From: an uncultured bacterium
GTDB lineage: Bacteria; Verrucomicrobiota; Lentisphaeria; Victivallales; UBA1829
Reading direction: 5' to 3'
Assembly: GCA_902778895.1 (NCBI GenBank)
Contig: CACYZF010000007.1
Span: forward strand, 62,001-126,000
Length of the DNA: 64,000 nucleotides
The notes beneath the pieces are model-generated. The model worked only from the letters and a program-made list of their open reading frames with translations, had not been told where the DNA came from and made no database searches. Within the stretch, counting starts at the first letter, position 1, and every line of letters begins with the position of its first letter. Made by a program: the position numbers and the translations under genes. Positions 26,782 to 34,740 of the stretch are shown here, piece by piece.

Positions 26782-26883
26782 AACCGAAAGACCGGATCTT
26801 GTCCGGAGTAATTACTATAACGCCGATTTCGCGGAAAATCAAGCTCGAAACAAAAAATAATCCGTTTTTTTTCCCCTTTTCGG

Positions 26884-26911
26884 TTGATGTTTCTTTTTTT
26901 GGTGTTATATT
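26884..26911 (+). promoter_or_regulatory. Promoter of recJ
   Basis: -35 TTGATG, 16-nt spacer, -10 TATATT. It places the transcript start near 26918, which rules out in-frame start codons before that point. Confidence 0.6.
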
Positions 26912-26949
26912 TAGAGTGTGTTTTCGTAATCAAAAATAAGAAGAAGGCA

Positions 26950-28668
26950 ATGGAAAACAAAATATGGAGATGTTCTTCCGACGGTAAAGAAAACATTGTC
27001 GACAGATTGATCAAAGAGTCAGGCGTGATGCGCTCTGTGGCGCTGTATCTGGCTTCTAGAGGCATCGCTCCCGAGACGCTGGGCCGCTATCTGAACGCGA
27101 CCTTCGCCGACCTGAGCGATCCTTTCCGATTTGCCGGCATAGAAATTGCCGTCCAGCGGCTTTGGCAGGCGATCCGGAATCGTGAACGCATCCTCATTCA
27201 CGGGGACTACGATACGGATGGAATCACGGCCACGGCGCTGCTGTCGTGGGTCCTCGAACGCAACGGGGGCCTTGTCACATCGTTCCTGCCGCACCGGTTC
27301 GACGACGGATACGGATTTACGCCCGATTCCCTGCTGAAAGCGCTGGAGACGGTGCCCGGCGGGAAATGCGGCGTGCTCGTTACGGTCGACTGCGGCATCA
27401 ACAGCGCGGAGGCCGTACAGAAGGCCCGCGAACTCGGCATCGACGTCATCATCACGGACCACCACGAGCCTGCGGACGAACTGCCCGAAGCGCTCGCGAC
27501 GATCAATCCGAAGCTCGATCCGGTCGGGTTGGACGACCTGCTGCATCTGGCAGGCGTTGGCGTGGCGTTCAAGCTCTCCCATGCGTTCGTGATCTACGGC
27601 CGTGCCCACAACGAGGGCGGCTATACGACCGACATGCAGGAGGTCCTGGACTTCGTCGCGCTCGGCACCGTGGCCGACATCGTGCCTCTGCTCGGTGAAA
27701 ACCGCATCCTCGTGAAATACGGCATGGAAATGCTCAAGAAGCAGCTCCGCCCCGGCGTCAACGCGCTCATTCAGCACGCGAAGGTCGAGGCGAACATCCA
27801 GCCGTCCGATATTACGTTCAAGCTCGCGCCGCGTCTGAACGCCGCCGGCCGTCTCGGCAACGCCTCGTCCGCGCTCGCCCTCATGACCGCCGACAACATC
27901 GTGGACGCCTACGAATACGCCGCCAAGCTCGACGAATTCAACCAGCGCCGTCAGGCGAAGGAACAGGAGATCTTCCTCCAGGCGAAAGCCCAGGTGGAAA
28001 GCGCTCCCGGGTTCGCCTCGAACATGTCGATCATCGCAGCCGGTGAGAACTGGCATCAGGGCGTCATCGGCATCGTGGCCTCGCGGTTCGCGCGCGACTA
28101 CAACCGTCCGACCATCGTCCTCACGATCATCGGCAACGAGGCGCACGGCTCCGGCCGTAGCGTCGGCACGCTCAACCTCATCAAGATCCTTTCCCGCTGC
28201 TCGCATCTGCTGACGCGCTACGGCGGGCATCCGATGGCCGTCGGCCTCGGCATGAACAAGGACAAGATCGCCGAGTTCCAGCAGGAATTCGAGAAGTGCG
28301 TGCGCGAGGAGGCCAAGCCGTCCGACTTGACCAACTACATCAACTACGACGGCGTGGTGCGGCTGGACGAGCTCAACGACGAGTTCTTCCATTACCACGG
28401 CATGCTCGGTCCCTTCGGGCACGGCAATCCGCAGCCGCTCTACCTGATTCGCGGCCTCGAGATCGCGCGCCTGATGCCGATCCGCCCGGTTCATACCAAG
28501 GGCGTGTTCATGGACGAATACGGCAGCACGTGCGACTTCATCGCGTTCAACAAGCATCTTGACATGGGGATGCGCTGGGACGTGATCGCGCAGCCTCAGA
28601 TCAACGAATACTACGGCGAACGCAAGCGCCAGCTTCAGGTGATCGACTTCCGACCTTCCGCCGACTGA
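26950..28668 (+). CDS. recJ: Single-stranded-DNA-specific exonuclease RecJ
   Basis: 5'-3' ssDNA exonuclease used in recombination and repair. 572 residues, the family length. DHH-family motifs are visible: IHGDYDTDGITA (about 86), VTVDCGINS, ITDHHEP (about 172), and in DHHA1 GSGRSVGTLNLI and GGHPMAVGLGM. The C-terminal OB-type region has YHGMLGPFGHGNPQPL. The start at 26950 has GAAGG upstream and fits the promoter; upstream in-frame codons encode a hydrophobic stretch unlike RecJ. Confidence 0.96.
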   Translation: MENKIWRCSSDGKENIVDRLIKESGVMRSVALYLASRGIAPETLGRYLNATFADLSDPFRFAGIEIAVQRLWQAIRNRERILIHGDYDTDGITATALLSWVLERNGGLVTSFLPHRFDDGYGFTPDSLLKALETVPGGKCGVLVTVDCGINSAEAVQKARELGIDVIITDHHEPADELPEALATINPKLDPVGLDDLLHLAGVGVAFKLSHAFVIYGRAHNEGGYTTDMQEVLDFVALGTVADIVPLLGENRILVKYGMEMLKKQLRPGVNALIQHAKVEANIQPSDITFKLAPRLNAAGRLGNASSALALMTADNIVDAYEYAAKLDEFNQRRQAKEQEIFLQAKAQVESAPGFASNMSIIAAGENWHQGVIGIVASRFARDYNRPTIVLTIIGNEAHGSGRSVGTLNLIKILSRCSHLLTRYGGHPMAVGLGMNKDKIAEFQQEFEKCVREEAKPSDLTNYINYDGVVRLDELNDEFFHYHGMLGPFGHGNPQPLYLIRGLEIARLMPIRPVHTKGVFMDEYGSTCDFIAFNKHLDMGMRWDVIAQPQINEYYGERKRQLQVIDFRPSAD

Positions 28669-28690
28669 GCATATCGTACCTCAAAAACAT

Positions 28691-28726
28691 AACGGCTGTT
28701 CCGAATTCCGGGACAGCCGTTTTTTC
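28691..28726. terminator. Bidirectional terminator between recJ and the MFS gene
   Basis: Stem AACGGCTGT/ACAGCCGTT with CCG/CGG inside; T runs on the plus side, and a shorter T-rich stretch on the minus side. The two genes converge here. Confidence 0.8.
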
Positions 28727-28732
28727 TGTGTC

Positions 28733-29956
28733 TCAGCGAGAACTGTTCGCCGGCCAATATCCGGTTTTCAGCAGGGCCGCGAACATCACCAGCGCCTGGA
28801 CCACGACGAAGACGGGCAGCGCCTCCATGGAAATGAGGTCGCCCGCGTAGCCGATCAGCGGCGGCACGATCATGATGCCGACCATGCTGGCCGCCCCCTG
28901 AAGCCCGGTCAATGCGGCCGCCGTGGCGTCATTGAACCCGCGGCGTGTGGCCTCGTGCATCAGGCACGGATAGACTGGCGCAAGCGCGAATCCGACCAGC
29001 AGAAGCGCGGCGGATGGGAGAAATCCGCCCGCCGGAATCAGCAGAAGCAATGCTGCGAGCAGGACCGCCGCGCCCGAAACCGTGCTGAGCAGACGGTTGC
29101 CGAGTTTGTCCGCCGTGAACCCGAGCAGGAAACGCCCGGCGGTCAGTGCGCCCCAGTAGGCAGTCACAACGTATTGAGCGGTATTCAGGTCCATGCCGCG
29201 TGCCCTGGTGAGGAACGCGCAGCCCCAGAGCCCCGCGCCGGCTTCGATGCCGCAGTATACAAAGAAGATCAGGACGCAGAGCCAGAAATCAATCGAGAAA
29301 CGGCATTTCCCCTCCAGTTTGTCCATGGACGATGCCGCAGCGGCTTCGCGGTCCTCCGCCTCCTCGTCGCGGCGCGCGCGGTCCCACAGCCCGATGGTGG
29401 AGCAGAAGAAGACGGCGAGCAGGATCTGCGTAGCGCCGATCGCGAAATACGCGCTGCGCCACGATCCGGTAGACTGGAGAAAGATCGAGGCGATCAGGGG
29501 CCCGAGCGTCGCGCCGACGCCCCAGCAGCAGTGCAGCCAGCTCATGTCGCGGCTGGAATAATGCTTCGAGACGTAGAAATTCATGCCGGTGTCGATCGCG
29601 CCCTGTCCGAATCCGAGCGGGATGGCGAACGCGAGGAGCACGGCGAACACGGGCGAGAATCCGCATCCGAGGAGCGAAAGTCCGGTGATCGCGCCGCAGA
29701 CCGCCAGCAGACGCCCCGTGCCGATCTTCCGCAGGATCAGTCCGCTGGCCGAGGCGGAGACCGAGGAGCAGAGCGCGAGCACGGTCGCAATGAACCCGCC
29801 GTAGCGGAGCGGGACGGCGAACGCCTCGCTCATCGGGATCCAGGCGGCGTCGAGGCTCTTGTCCGGGAGCCCGAGGCTGATGTAGCCGAGGTAGATGATG
29901 CCGAGCAGGAGGATCTTCCTGCGGGCGGGCGTGATTCTGTCAAAGAAGTGCGTCAT
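28733..29956 (-). CDS. Major facilitator superfamily transporter
   Basis: 407 residues with about 12 membrane helices. LGIIYLGYISLGLPDKSLDAAW at the start, FGQGAIDTGMNFYV in helix 4-5 and the later WGALTAGRFLLGFTADKLG (MFS motif A-like, second half) suggest a FucP/YbjJ-like sugar or metabolite carrier. Substrate unknown. The ATG at 29956 has no SD and lies 4 nt after the T run of the upstream terminator, so expression depends on leaderless or read-through mRNA, or the true start differs. Confidence 0.85.
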   Translation of the reverse strand: MTHFFDRITPARRKILLLGIIYLGYISLGLPDKSLDAAWIPMSEAFAVPLRYGGFIATVLALCSSVSASASGLILRKIGTGRLLAVCGAITGLSLLGCGFSPVFAVLLAFAIPLGFGQGAIDTGMNFYVSKHYSSRDMSWLHCCWGVGATLGPLIASIFLQSTGSWRSAYFAIGATQILLAVFFCSTIGLWDRARRDEEAEDREAAAASSMDKLEGKCRFSIDFWLCVLIFFVYCGIEAGAGLWGCAFLTRARGMDLNTAQYVVTAYWGALTAGRFLLGFTADKLGNRLLSTVSGAAVLLAALLLLIPAGGFLPSAALLLVGFALAPVYPCLMHEATRRGFNDATAAALTGLQGAASMVGIMIVPPLIGYAGDLISMEALPVFVVVQALVMFAALLKTGYWPANSSR

Positions 29957-29960
29957 GGCA

Positions 29961-29994
29961 GAAAAAAGCGCGAACCGGAAAGCCCGGTCCGCGC
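29961..29994 (-). terminator. Terminator after the SDR reductase gene
   Basis: 11-bp stem on the minus strand (GCGCGGACCGG against CCGGTTCGCGC, one G-U pair), 5-nt loop, then TTTTTTCTG. It ends just before the MFS start codon. Confidence 0.85.
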
Positions 29995-30019
29995 GGAAAA
30001 GATCGGAATGTCCGGAAGG

Positions 30020-31150
30020 TCATTCCTCCGGGAAGTCCATGCCTTCCACGATGCCGGGAAGCTCCTGCTTGTAGTAGGAGTATGCCATGCGGCGGAGGAA
30101 CGGGACGTCGAGCTTCCAGTTCAGAATCTCGTCGCCGAGGTCGGCGCGGACGTTCGAGTTGTCGAACGTGATCTGCGTGGAGAAGTACGGGATGAGGTCT
30201 TCGATCATGCGCATGACAAGCTTCTCGTCCTTGGACGGATCGTCATTCTTGTCGACGGTGCGGAGACCGGTGACCTTCAGGATGTCGCGGCAGGCGATGC
30301 CGATCATGTCGGTGGAGACGGGGCTGTCGCCGGTGATGTGGTAGGTGCGGTTCTTCTCCGGGACCATGAAGAGCTTGGACATGGATTCCTGGACGTAGTC
30401 GATCGGCACGAAGTAGATCTTGTCCGAAGTCGCGCTGGCGATGCGGATGTTCACTTCCATTTCGGCGTTCGCGGGGAGGCCGGCCTTGAAGGCGCGGTTG
30501 CTCTTGATGCGGCCGAGGAATTCCAGGATGCGGTAGAACGCGAGCGGCTTGCGGATCACGCCGTCGGAACGGCGTCCGACGATGATGGAGGGGCGGTAGA
30601 TGGTGTACGGGACGCCGACGTTCTCGCGGACGTACTTTTCCGCGTCGAACTTACTGCGTTCGTAGGAGTTGATCCAGCCGGTGGCGGGCATGGTGTCTTC
30701 CATAACGCGTCCGGCGAAGGTGCCTGCGACGTAGGCGGTGCTGACATACTGGAAACGCGGGATATTGAAGCGCTTGACGGCTTCGACGGCGTTCAGTGTG
30801 CCGTTCATATTGGTCGCGTAGGTCTTGCCTTCGGGATCTTTGCCGAGGTTGACGTCGGCGGCGCAGTGGAACATCACATCGTAGGGACCGTACTTCGCGA
30901 TCTCGTCGAACGGGAGCTTGGTCACGTCGCCGGAGATGACGGTGATGCGGGAGATGATGGAGTCGTAGGAGGCGGGGTCGCCGTCGAATTCACATTGGGC
31001 GCGCATGGTGAGTTCCGTACGCTCCTGGGCGGTCTGCGCGGAATTGCCGCGGCAGATGGCAACGATCTTGAAGTCGGGATGATTGCGAAGCAGCGCCGTA
31101 ACGACGGACGCACCGACCAGACCCGTGATACCGGTAAGCAGGATGTTCAA
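30020..31150 (-). CDS. Extended SDR / thioester-reductase-like NAD(P)-dependent protein
   Basis: 376 residues. Rossmann motif TGITGLVGASVV at the N-terminus, NLGKDPEGKTYATNMNG (NAD_binding_4-like), active-site YERSK (about residue 165) and YRPSIIVGRRSDG. The family includes terminal domains that reduce acyl thioesters and UDP-sugar epimerases; the sequence pattern favours the male-sterility/thioester-reductase group, but no carrier domain is attached. SD AGGAG upstream. Followed by a terminator and the MFS gene. Confidence 0.8.
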   Translation of the reverse strand: MNILLTGITGLVGASVVTALLRNHPDFKIVAICRGNSAQTAQERTELTMRAQCEFDGDPASYDSIISRITVISGDVTKLPFDEIAKYGPYDVMFHCAADVNLGKDPEGKTYATNMNGTLNAVEAVKRFNIPRFQYVSTAYVAGTFAGRVMEDTMPATGWINSYERSKFDAEKYVRENVGVPYTIYRPSIIVGRRSDGVIRKPLAFYRILEFLGRIKSNRAFKAGLPANAEMEVNIRIASATSDKIYFVPIDYVQESMSKLFMVPEKNRTYHITGDSPVSTDMIGIACRDILKVTGLRTVDKNDDPSKDEKLVMRMIEDLIPYFSTQITFDNSNVRADLGDEILNWKLDVPFLRRMAYSYYKQELPGIVEGMDFPEE

Positions 31151-31394
31151 AGCTTGCTCCTTGACGGTTTTTCGAATTTATATTTAAAATAGAATTAGTC
31201 CAAAAGTAAAAAAACGTTCTAACAATATATCACTCTTTCGGAAAAATGAAAGCCGGAAATGCTAAAAAGTCGCGTTTTTTTGGAAAACAGGCGAAAAAAT
31301 CAGGTTTTCGATTGAAAAAAACGCCTCTTTGTGATACGTTAATACCGTCTTTTGTTCTTAACCCATTTTACCATCTGATCCGGAGTTTTACACC

Positions 31395-32495
31395 ATGGGG
31401 TTTGCCTGCGGTTTTGTCGGTCTTCCCAACGTCGGGAAATCCACCCTTTTCAATGCTTTGACCAACGGCGGCGCGGCGGCCGCGAATTTCCCGTTCTGCA
31501 CCATCGAACCCAACACGGGTATCGTGGCCGTGCCGGATGACCGTCTCGGCGTCCTCGCGGACATCGAAAAATCCGCGCGAATCGTGCCGACGTCGCTGAA
31601 GTTCATCGATATCGCCGGACTCGTCCAGGGCGCCAGCAAGGGCGAAGGACTCGGCAACCAGTTCCTCGGGCATATCCGCAATGTCGATGCCGTGGCGCAC
31701 GTGGTGCGTCTTTTTCAGGACGGCGACGTGGTGCACGTGGGCGGTTCCATCGATCCGGCGCGCGACTTGGAGCTGATCCTGACCGAACTCATGCTCGCCG
31801 ACCTGGAATTCCTCCAGCGCAGATTCGACAAGTGCAAGAAGCTCCTGCGTACCGGCGACGCGGAGATCAAGGCGGAATATGAGCTTTCGCAGTCCTGCAT
31901 CGCGGATCTCGAAAACGGTAAAATCCCGCAGTGGAACAAGGACGATCCGGACGCCTGCCGCGTGATGGCGTCGCTCCAGCTGCTCTCCACCATGCCCGCG
32001 TTCGTCTGCGCCAACGTCGACGAAGCCGGATTCCGGTCGTTCGGCAAGGACGACGCGTCGAAGGCCCTGATCGACTACGCCGCCGGACATGGCATGGAGG
32101 TCGTCCCGGTCTGCGCGAAATTCGAGGAGGAGCTGGCCGCGCTCGAACCCGACGAGGCGAAGGCGTTCCTGGACGACATCGGCGCGACGGAAAGCGGGCT
32201 GCAGCGCGTGATCCGCACCGGATACAGACTGCTCGACTACTGCACGTTCTTCACCACCGGAAAGGACGAGACGCGCGCCTGGACCATCGTCAACGGCACC
32301 GCCGCGCCCGAAGCAGCCGGAAAGATCCACACCGACATGCAGCACGGATTCATCCGCATGGAGGTCGTCTCCTACGAGGAACTCGTGGCGCACGGCGGCT
32401 GGAACGCCGCGAAGACCGCCGGCAAGCTCCGCACCGAGGGCAAGGACTACATCGTGAAGGACGGCGACTGCGTATACGTCCTGTTCAACAAATAA
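31395..32495 (+). CDS. ychF: Redox-regulated ATPase YchF (Obg family)
   Basis: Universal Obg-like P-loop protein that prefers ATP and binds the ribosome. 366 residues. P-loop GLPNVGKST at the N-terminus, IDIAGLVQGASKGEGLGNQFL (switch II), and the C-terminal TGS domain (FFTTGKDETRAWTIVNG, AAGKIHTDMQHGFIRMEVV). Every family landmark is in place. murJ follows 33 nt later. Confidence 0.97.
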   Translation: MGFACGFVGLPNVGKSTLFNALTNGGAAAANFPFCTIEPNTGIVAVPDDRLGVLADIEKSARIVPTSLKFIDIAGLVQGASKGEGLGNQFLGHIRNVDAVAHVVRLFQDGDVVHVGGSIDPARDLELILTELMLADLEFLQRRFDKCKKLLRTGDAEIKAEYELSQSCIADLENGKIPQWNKDDPDACRVMASLQLLSTMPAFVCANVDEAGFRSFGKDDASKALIDYAAGHGMEVVPVCAKFEEELAALEPDEAKAFLDDIGATESGLQRVIRTGYRLLDYCTFFTTGKDETRAWTIVNGTAAPEAAGKIHTDMQHGFIRMEVVSYEELVAHGGWNAAKTAGKLRTEGKDYIVKDGDCVYVLFNK

Positions 32496-32528
32496 CGTTC
32501 AGCCTTTTTTTCCTTTCCGCGCCGCATC

Positions 32529-34154
32529 ATGGCAGAAGACCAGACATCTTCCATCAACCGTTTCTTCAGCAGCTCGCGCAATCTCGCCGCGTCCACCCTG
32601 ATCAGCCGCGTCCTCGGGCTCTTCCGCGAGTCTCTGACTGCGGCGGTCATCGGCGGCGGCGCGCTGATGTCCGGATGGACGCTTGCGCTGACCTGGGCCA
32701 ACACATTCCGCCGCATCCTTGGCGAGGGCGAGCTCGGCAAGGCGCTCGTGCCGGTCCTGTCGCTGTCTCTGGAGACCGAAGGGAAGGAACGCGCCCGCGA
32801 ACGTTTCTCGACGATCCTGCTGTGGCTGACGCTTCTGCTGTGTGCGCTGGCCGTCGTGCTCGGCGTGCCTTCGTGGCTGATCGCCCGCACGCTGGAACCA
32901 GGCCGCTGGAAGACCGCGTTCGAGCTGTTCCCCATCCTTGCGCCGTATATGGTGTTCATCTGCGTCGTGGGGGCGGCGACGGCCTGCGCGAACGTGCTCC
33001 GCGAATTCTTCCTGCCGTCGCTGACCGCAATCCTGCAGAACATGGTCCTGATCTTCGCGCTCGTGCTGGTCTGCCGCCATTACCGGGGGATGTTCCAGCT
33101 GAAGATGTTCGGCCTGGCCGTGCTCGTGGCGGGCGTTCTGGAAATGACCCTGATCTTCCTGATCCTGTGGCGGCGCGGCATGATGGTGCGGATTTCAGGC
33201 GCGATCATGCGGGACCGCGAGACTCTGCTTTCGATCTGGAAACTGATCCTGCCGGGGCTGCTCGGCGCAAGCGCGCTTCAGCTGAGCCTGCAATGCGACC
33301 GCCTGATCGCCGGGTTCATCGGCGATTTCGCCGCCGCCTCGCTGTATTTCAGCGAACGCCTGGTGTATCTGCCGGTCGGCATCTTCGCGGTGTCGTTCGC
33401 CACGGTTGCGAATACCGAGTTGTCGCGGTTCGCCGCGGCGGGGAATTACGACGACCTGACGGCGCTGCTGATGAAGACGATCCGCATCCTGCTTTTCGTG
33501 TCCGTTCCGTTCACGGCGTTCATGATCTGCTTCCCGGAGGAGATCATCCGCGTCTTCTACAATTACGGCAGATTCGACGACACGGCGGTGCGCGAGACGG
33601 CGTACGCCTTCCTGATGTACTCGGCGGGGATCCCGCTGTTCGCAGTGTTCAAAATCTCGTCCGTGGCGTTCACGAGCCGCCGGGATATGGTGACGCCGCT
33701 GAAGGTGTCGCTGGTCTGCATCGCGCTGAACATCGTGCTGAACTTCGCGCTGATGGTGCCGCTGAAACAGGGCGGCATCGCGCTCGCCACGATCATGTCG
33801 TCCCTGCTGAACAACACGCTGCTGCTGACGATCTACAACCGGCAACTGCCGGACCATAAGATCGACTTCCGCGTGCTCGGGATGTATCTGCTGCGGCTGA
33901 TCCCGGCATGCGGACTGCCGCTGATCCCGGCGATCCTGATCTCCCGCGTGATCCCGCGCAATCTCGAAATCACGCTGCCGTACTGGAACGTCGAGATCAC
34001 GACGCTGAACGTGGCGGCTCCGCTGGTCGCGGCGGGACTCGTTTACGGCGTCGGCTTGCTTTCGCTCTGCTGGGCGTTCCGCATCGAAGAGGTGATGCTG
34101 GTGTGGGGCCGCATCCTGCACCGCGGCAAAAAGCGCGCCGGGCAGCAGGGATAA
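32529..34154 (+). CDS. murJ: Lipid II flippase MurJ (MviN)
   Basis: Moves lipid-linked peptidoglycan precursor to the outer leaflet. 541 residues with about 14 helices. N-terminal ASTLISRVLGLFRESLTAAVIG, NTFRRILGEGELGKALVPVL and SLQCDRLIAGFIGDFAAASLYFSERLVYLPVGIFA are typical MurJ segments. Converges with the thioesterase gene, with 12 nt between stops and no clear terminator. Confidence 0.96.
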   Translation: MAEDQTSSINRFFSSSRNLAASTLISRVLGLFRESLTAAVIGGGALMSGWTLALTWANTFRRILGEGELGKALVPVLSLSLETEGKERARERFSTILLWLTLLLCALAVVLGVPSWLIARTLEPGRWKTAFELFPILAPYMVFICVVGAATACANVLREFFLPSLTAILQNMVLIFALVLVCRHYRGMFQLKMFGLAVLVAGVLEMTLIFLILWRRGMMVRISGAIMRDRETLLSIWKLILPGLLGASALQLSLQCDRLIAGFIGDFAAASLYFSERLVYLPVGIFAVSFATVANTELSRFAAAGNYDDLTALLMKTIRILLFVSVPFTAFMICFPEEIIRVFYNYGRFDDTAVRETAYAFLMYSAGIPLFAVFKISSVAFTSRRDMVTPLKVSLVCIALNIVLNFALMVPLKQGGIALATIMSSLLNNTLLLTIYNRQLPDHKIDFRVLGMYLLRLIPACGLPLIPAILISRVIPRNLEITLPYWNVEITTLNVAAPLVAAGLVYGVGLLSLCWAFRIEEVMLVWGRILHRGKKRAGQQG

Positions 34155-34166
34155 GCCGGACGCGGG

Positions 34167-34589
34167 TTACTGTTTCTCCGCGGCGGCGTTCGCCAGTTCG
34201 GTCAGCTTTTGGAAAAAACCGGGGTAATCCTGCTTCATCTTCACCGGCTTGCCTTTCGCATCCAGGAAGGCGTGAACGGAGGATGCGCGGCAGACGACGT
34301 CGCCCGCCTCGTTTTTCATCACATAGCCCAGCTGGAGTTTCACGCCCATGAAGCGTTCGACGGAAACATGGATCGTGATCTTTTCCGCAAAGACCGTGGA
34401 CTTTTTGTAGTCGCACGTTACGTTCAGGACAGGGGAGACGATCCCCATTGCCTCCAGTTTCGGGAAATCCCAGCCGATCTCCGAAAGGAACGCCACGCGC
34501 GCCTCCTCCATCCATCTGATGTAGTTGGAGTGATGCGTGATGCTCATTTTGTCCGTTTCGTAGTACTGGACGGTATGCGTGTATGACAT
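34167..34589 (-). CDS. Acyl-CoA thioesterase (YbgC/FcbC-like hotdog fold)
   Basis: 140 residues, single hotdog domain. The N-terminal pattern YYETDKMSITHHSNYIRWMEE matches the Y.DTD..G.V.H..Y active-site segment of 4-hydroxybenzoyl-CoA-type thioesterases, with the catalytic Asp in ETD. The substrate could be an acyl-CoA or acyl-ACP. It stands beside a large phospholipid acyl-recycling fusion on the same strand. Confidence 0.88.
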   Translation of the reverse strand: MSYTHTVQYYETDKMSITHHSNYIRWMEEARVAFLSEIGWDFPKLEAMGIVSPVLNVTCDYKKSTVFAEKITIHVSVERFMGVKLQLGYVMKNEAGDVVCRASSVHAFLDAKGKPVKMKQDYPGFFQKLTELANAAAEKQ

Positions 34590-34632
34590 GACAGATTTCC
34601 TTTGGTATTATCGGTGTGTTTGGTCTGTTATG

Positions 34633-34740
34633 AGTTGACTATGCCTCATCGTGCCTGAGCGTAGCCAGGCACTGCCCGGCACACTCTGTGTGTGCGCGAG
34701 CGAAGCCGCGCACTGCTCCAGTTGAGGCTATGCCTCATCG
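34633..34740 (-). repeat. Pair of 22-nt palindromes between near-identical 19/21-nt direct repeats
   Basis: Two palindromes of the GTGC-N3-GCTNCGC-N4-GCAC family (minus strand) lie at 34651-34672 and 34692-34713. They are bracketed by AGTTGA(GG)CTATGCCTCATCG at 34633-34651 and 34720-34740; the right copy includes the last codons and stop of the lipid fusion gene. A CACAC/GTGTG hairpin sits between the two palindromes. This looks like a mobile palindrome pair with duplicated target. Confidence 0.7.

Noticed and set aside
31931..33859. 642-codon plus frame overlapping ychF and murJ
   Set aside because: Runs across two recognised genes in another frame and is rich in Arg/Ala/Pro.
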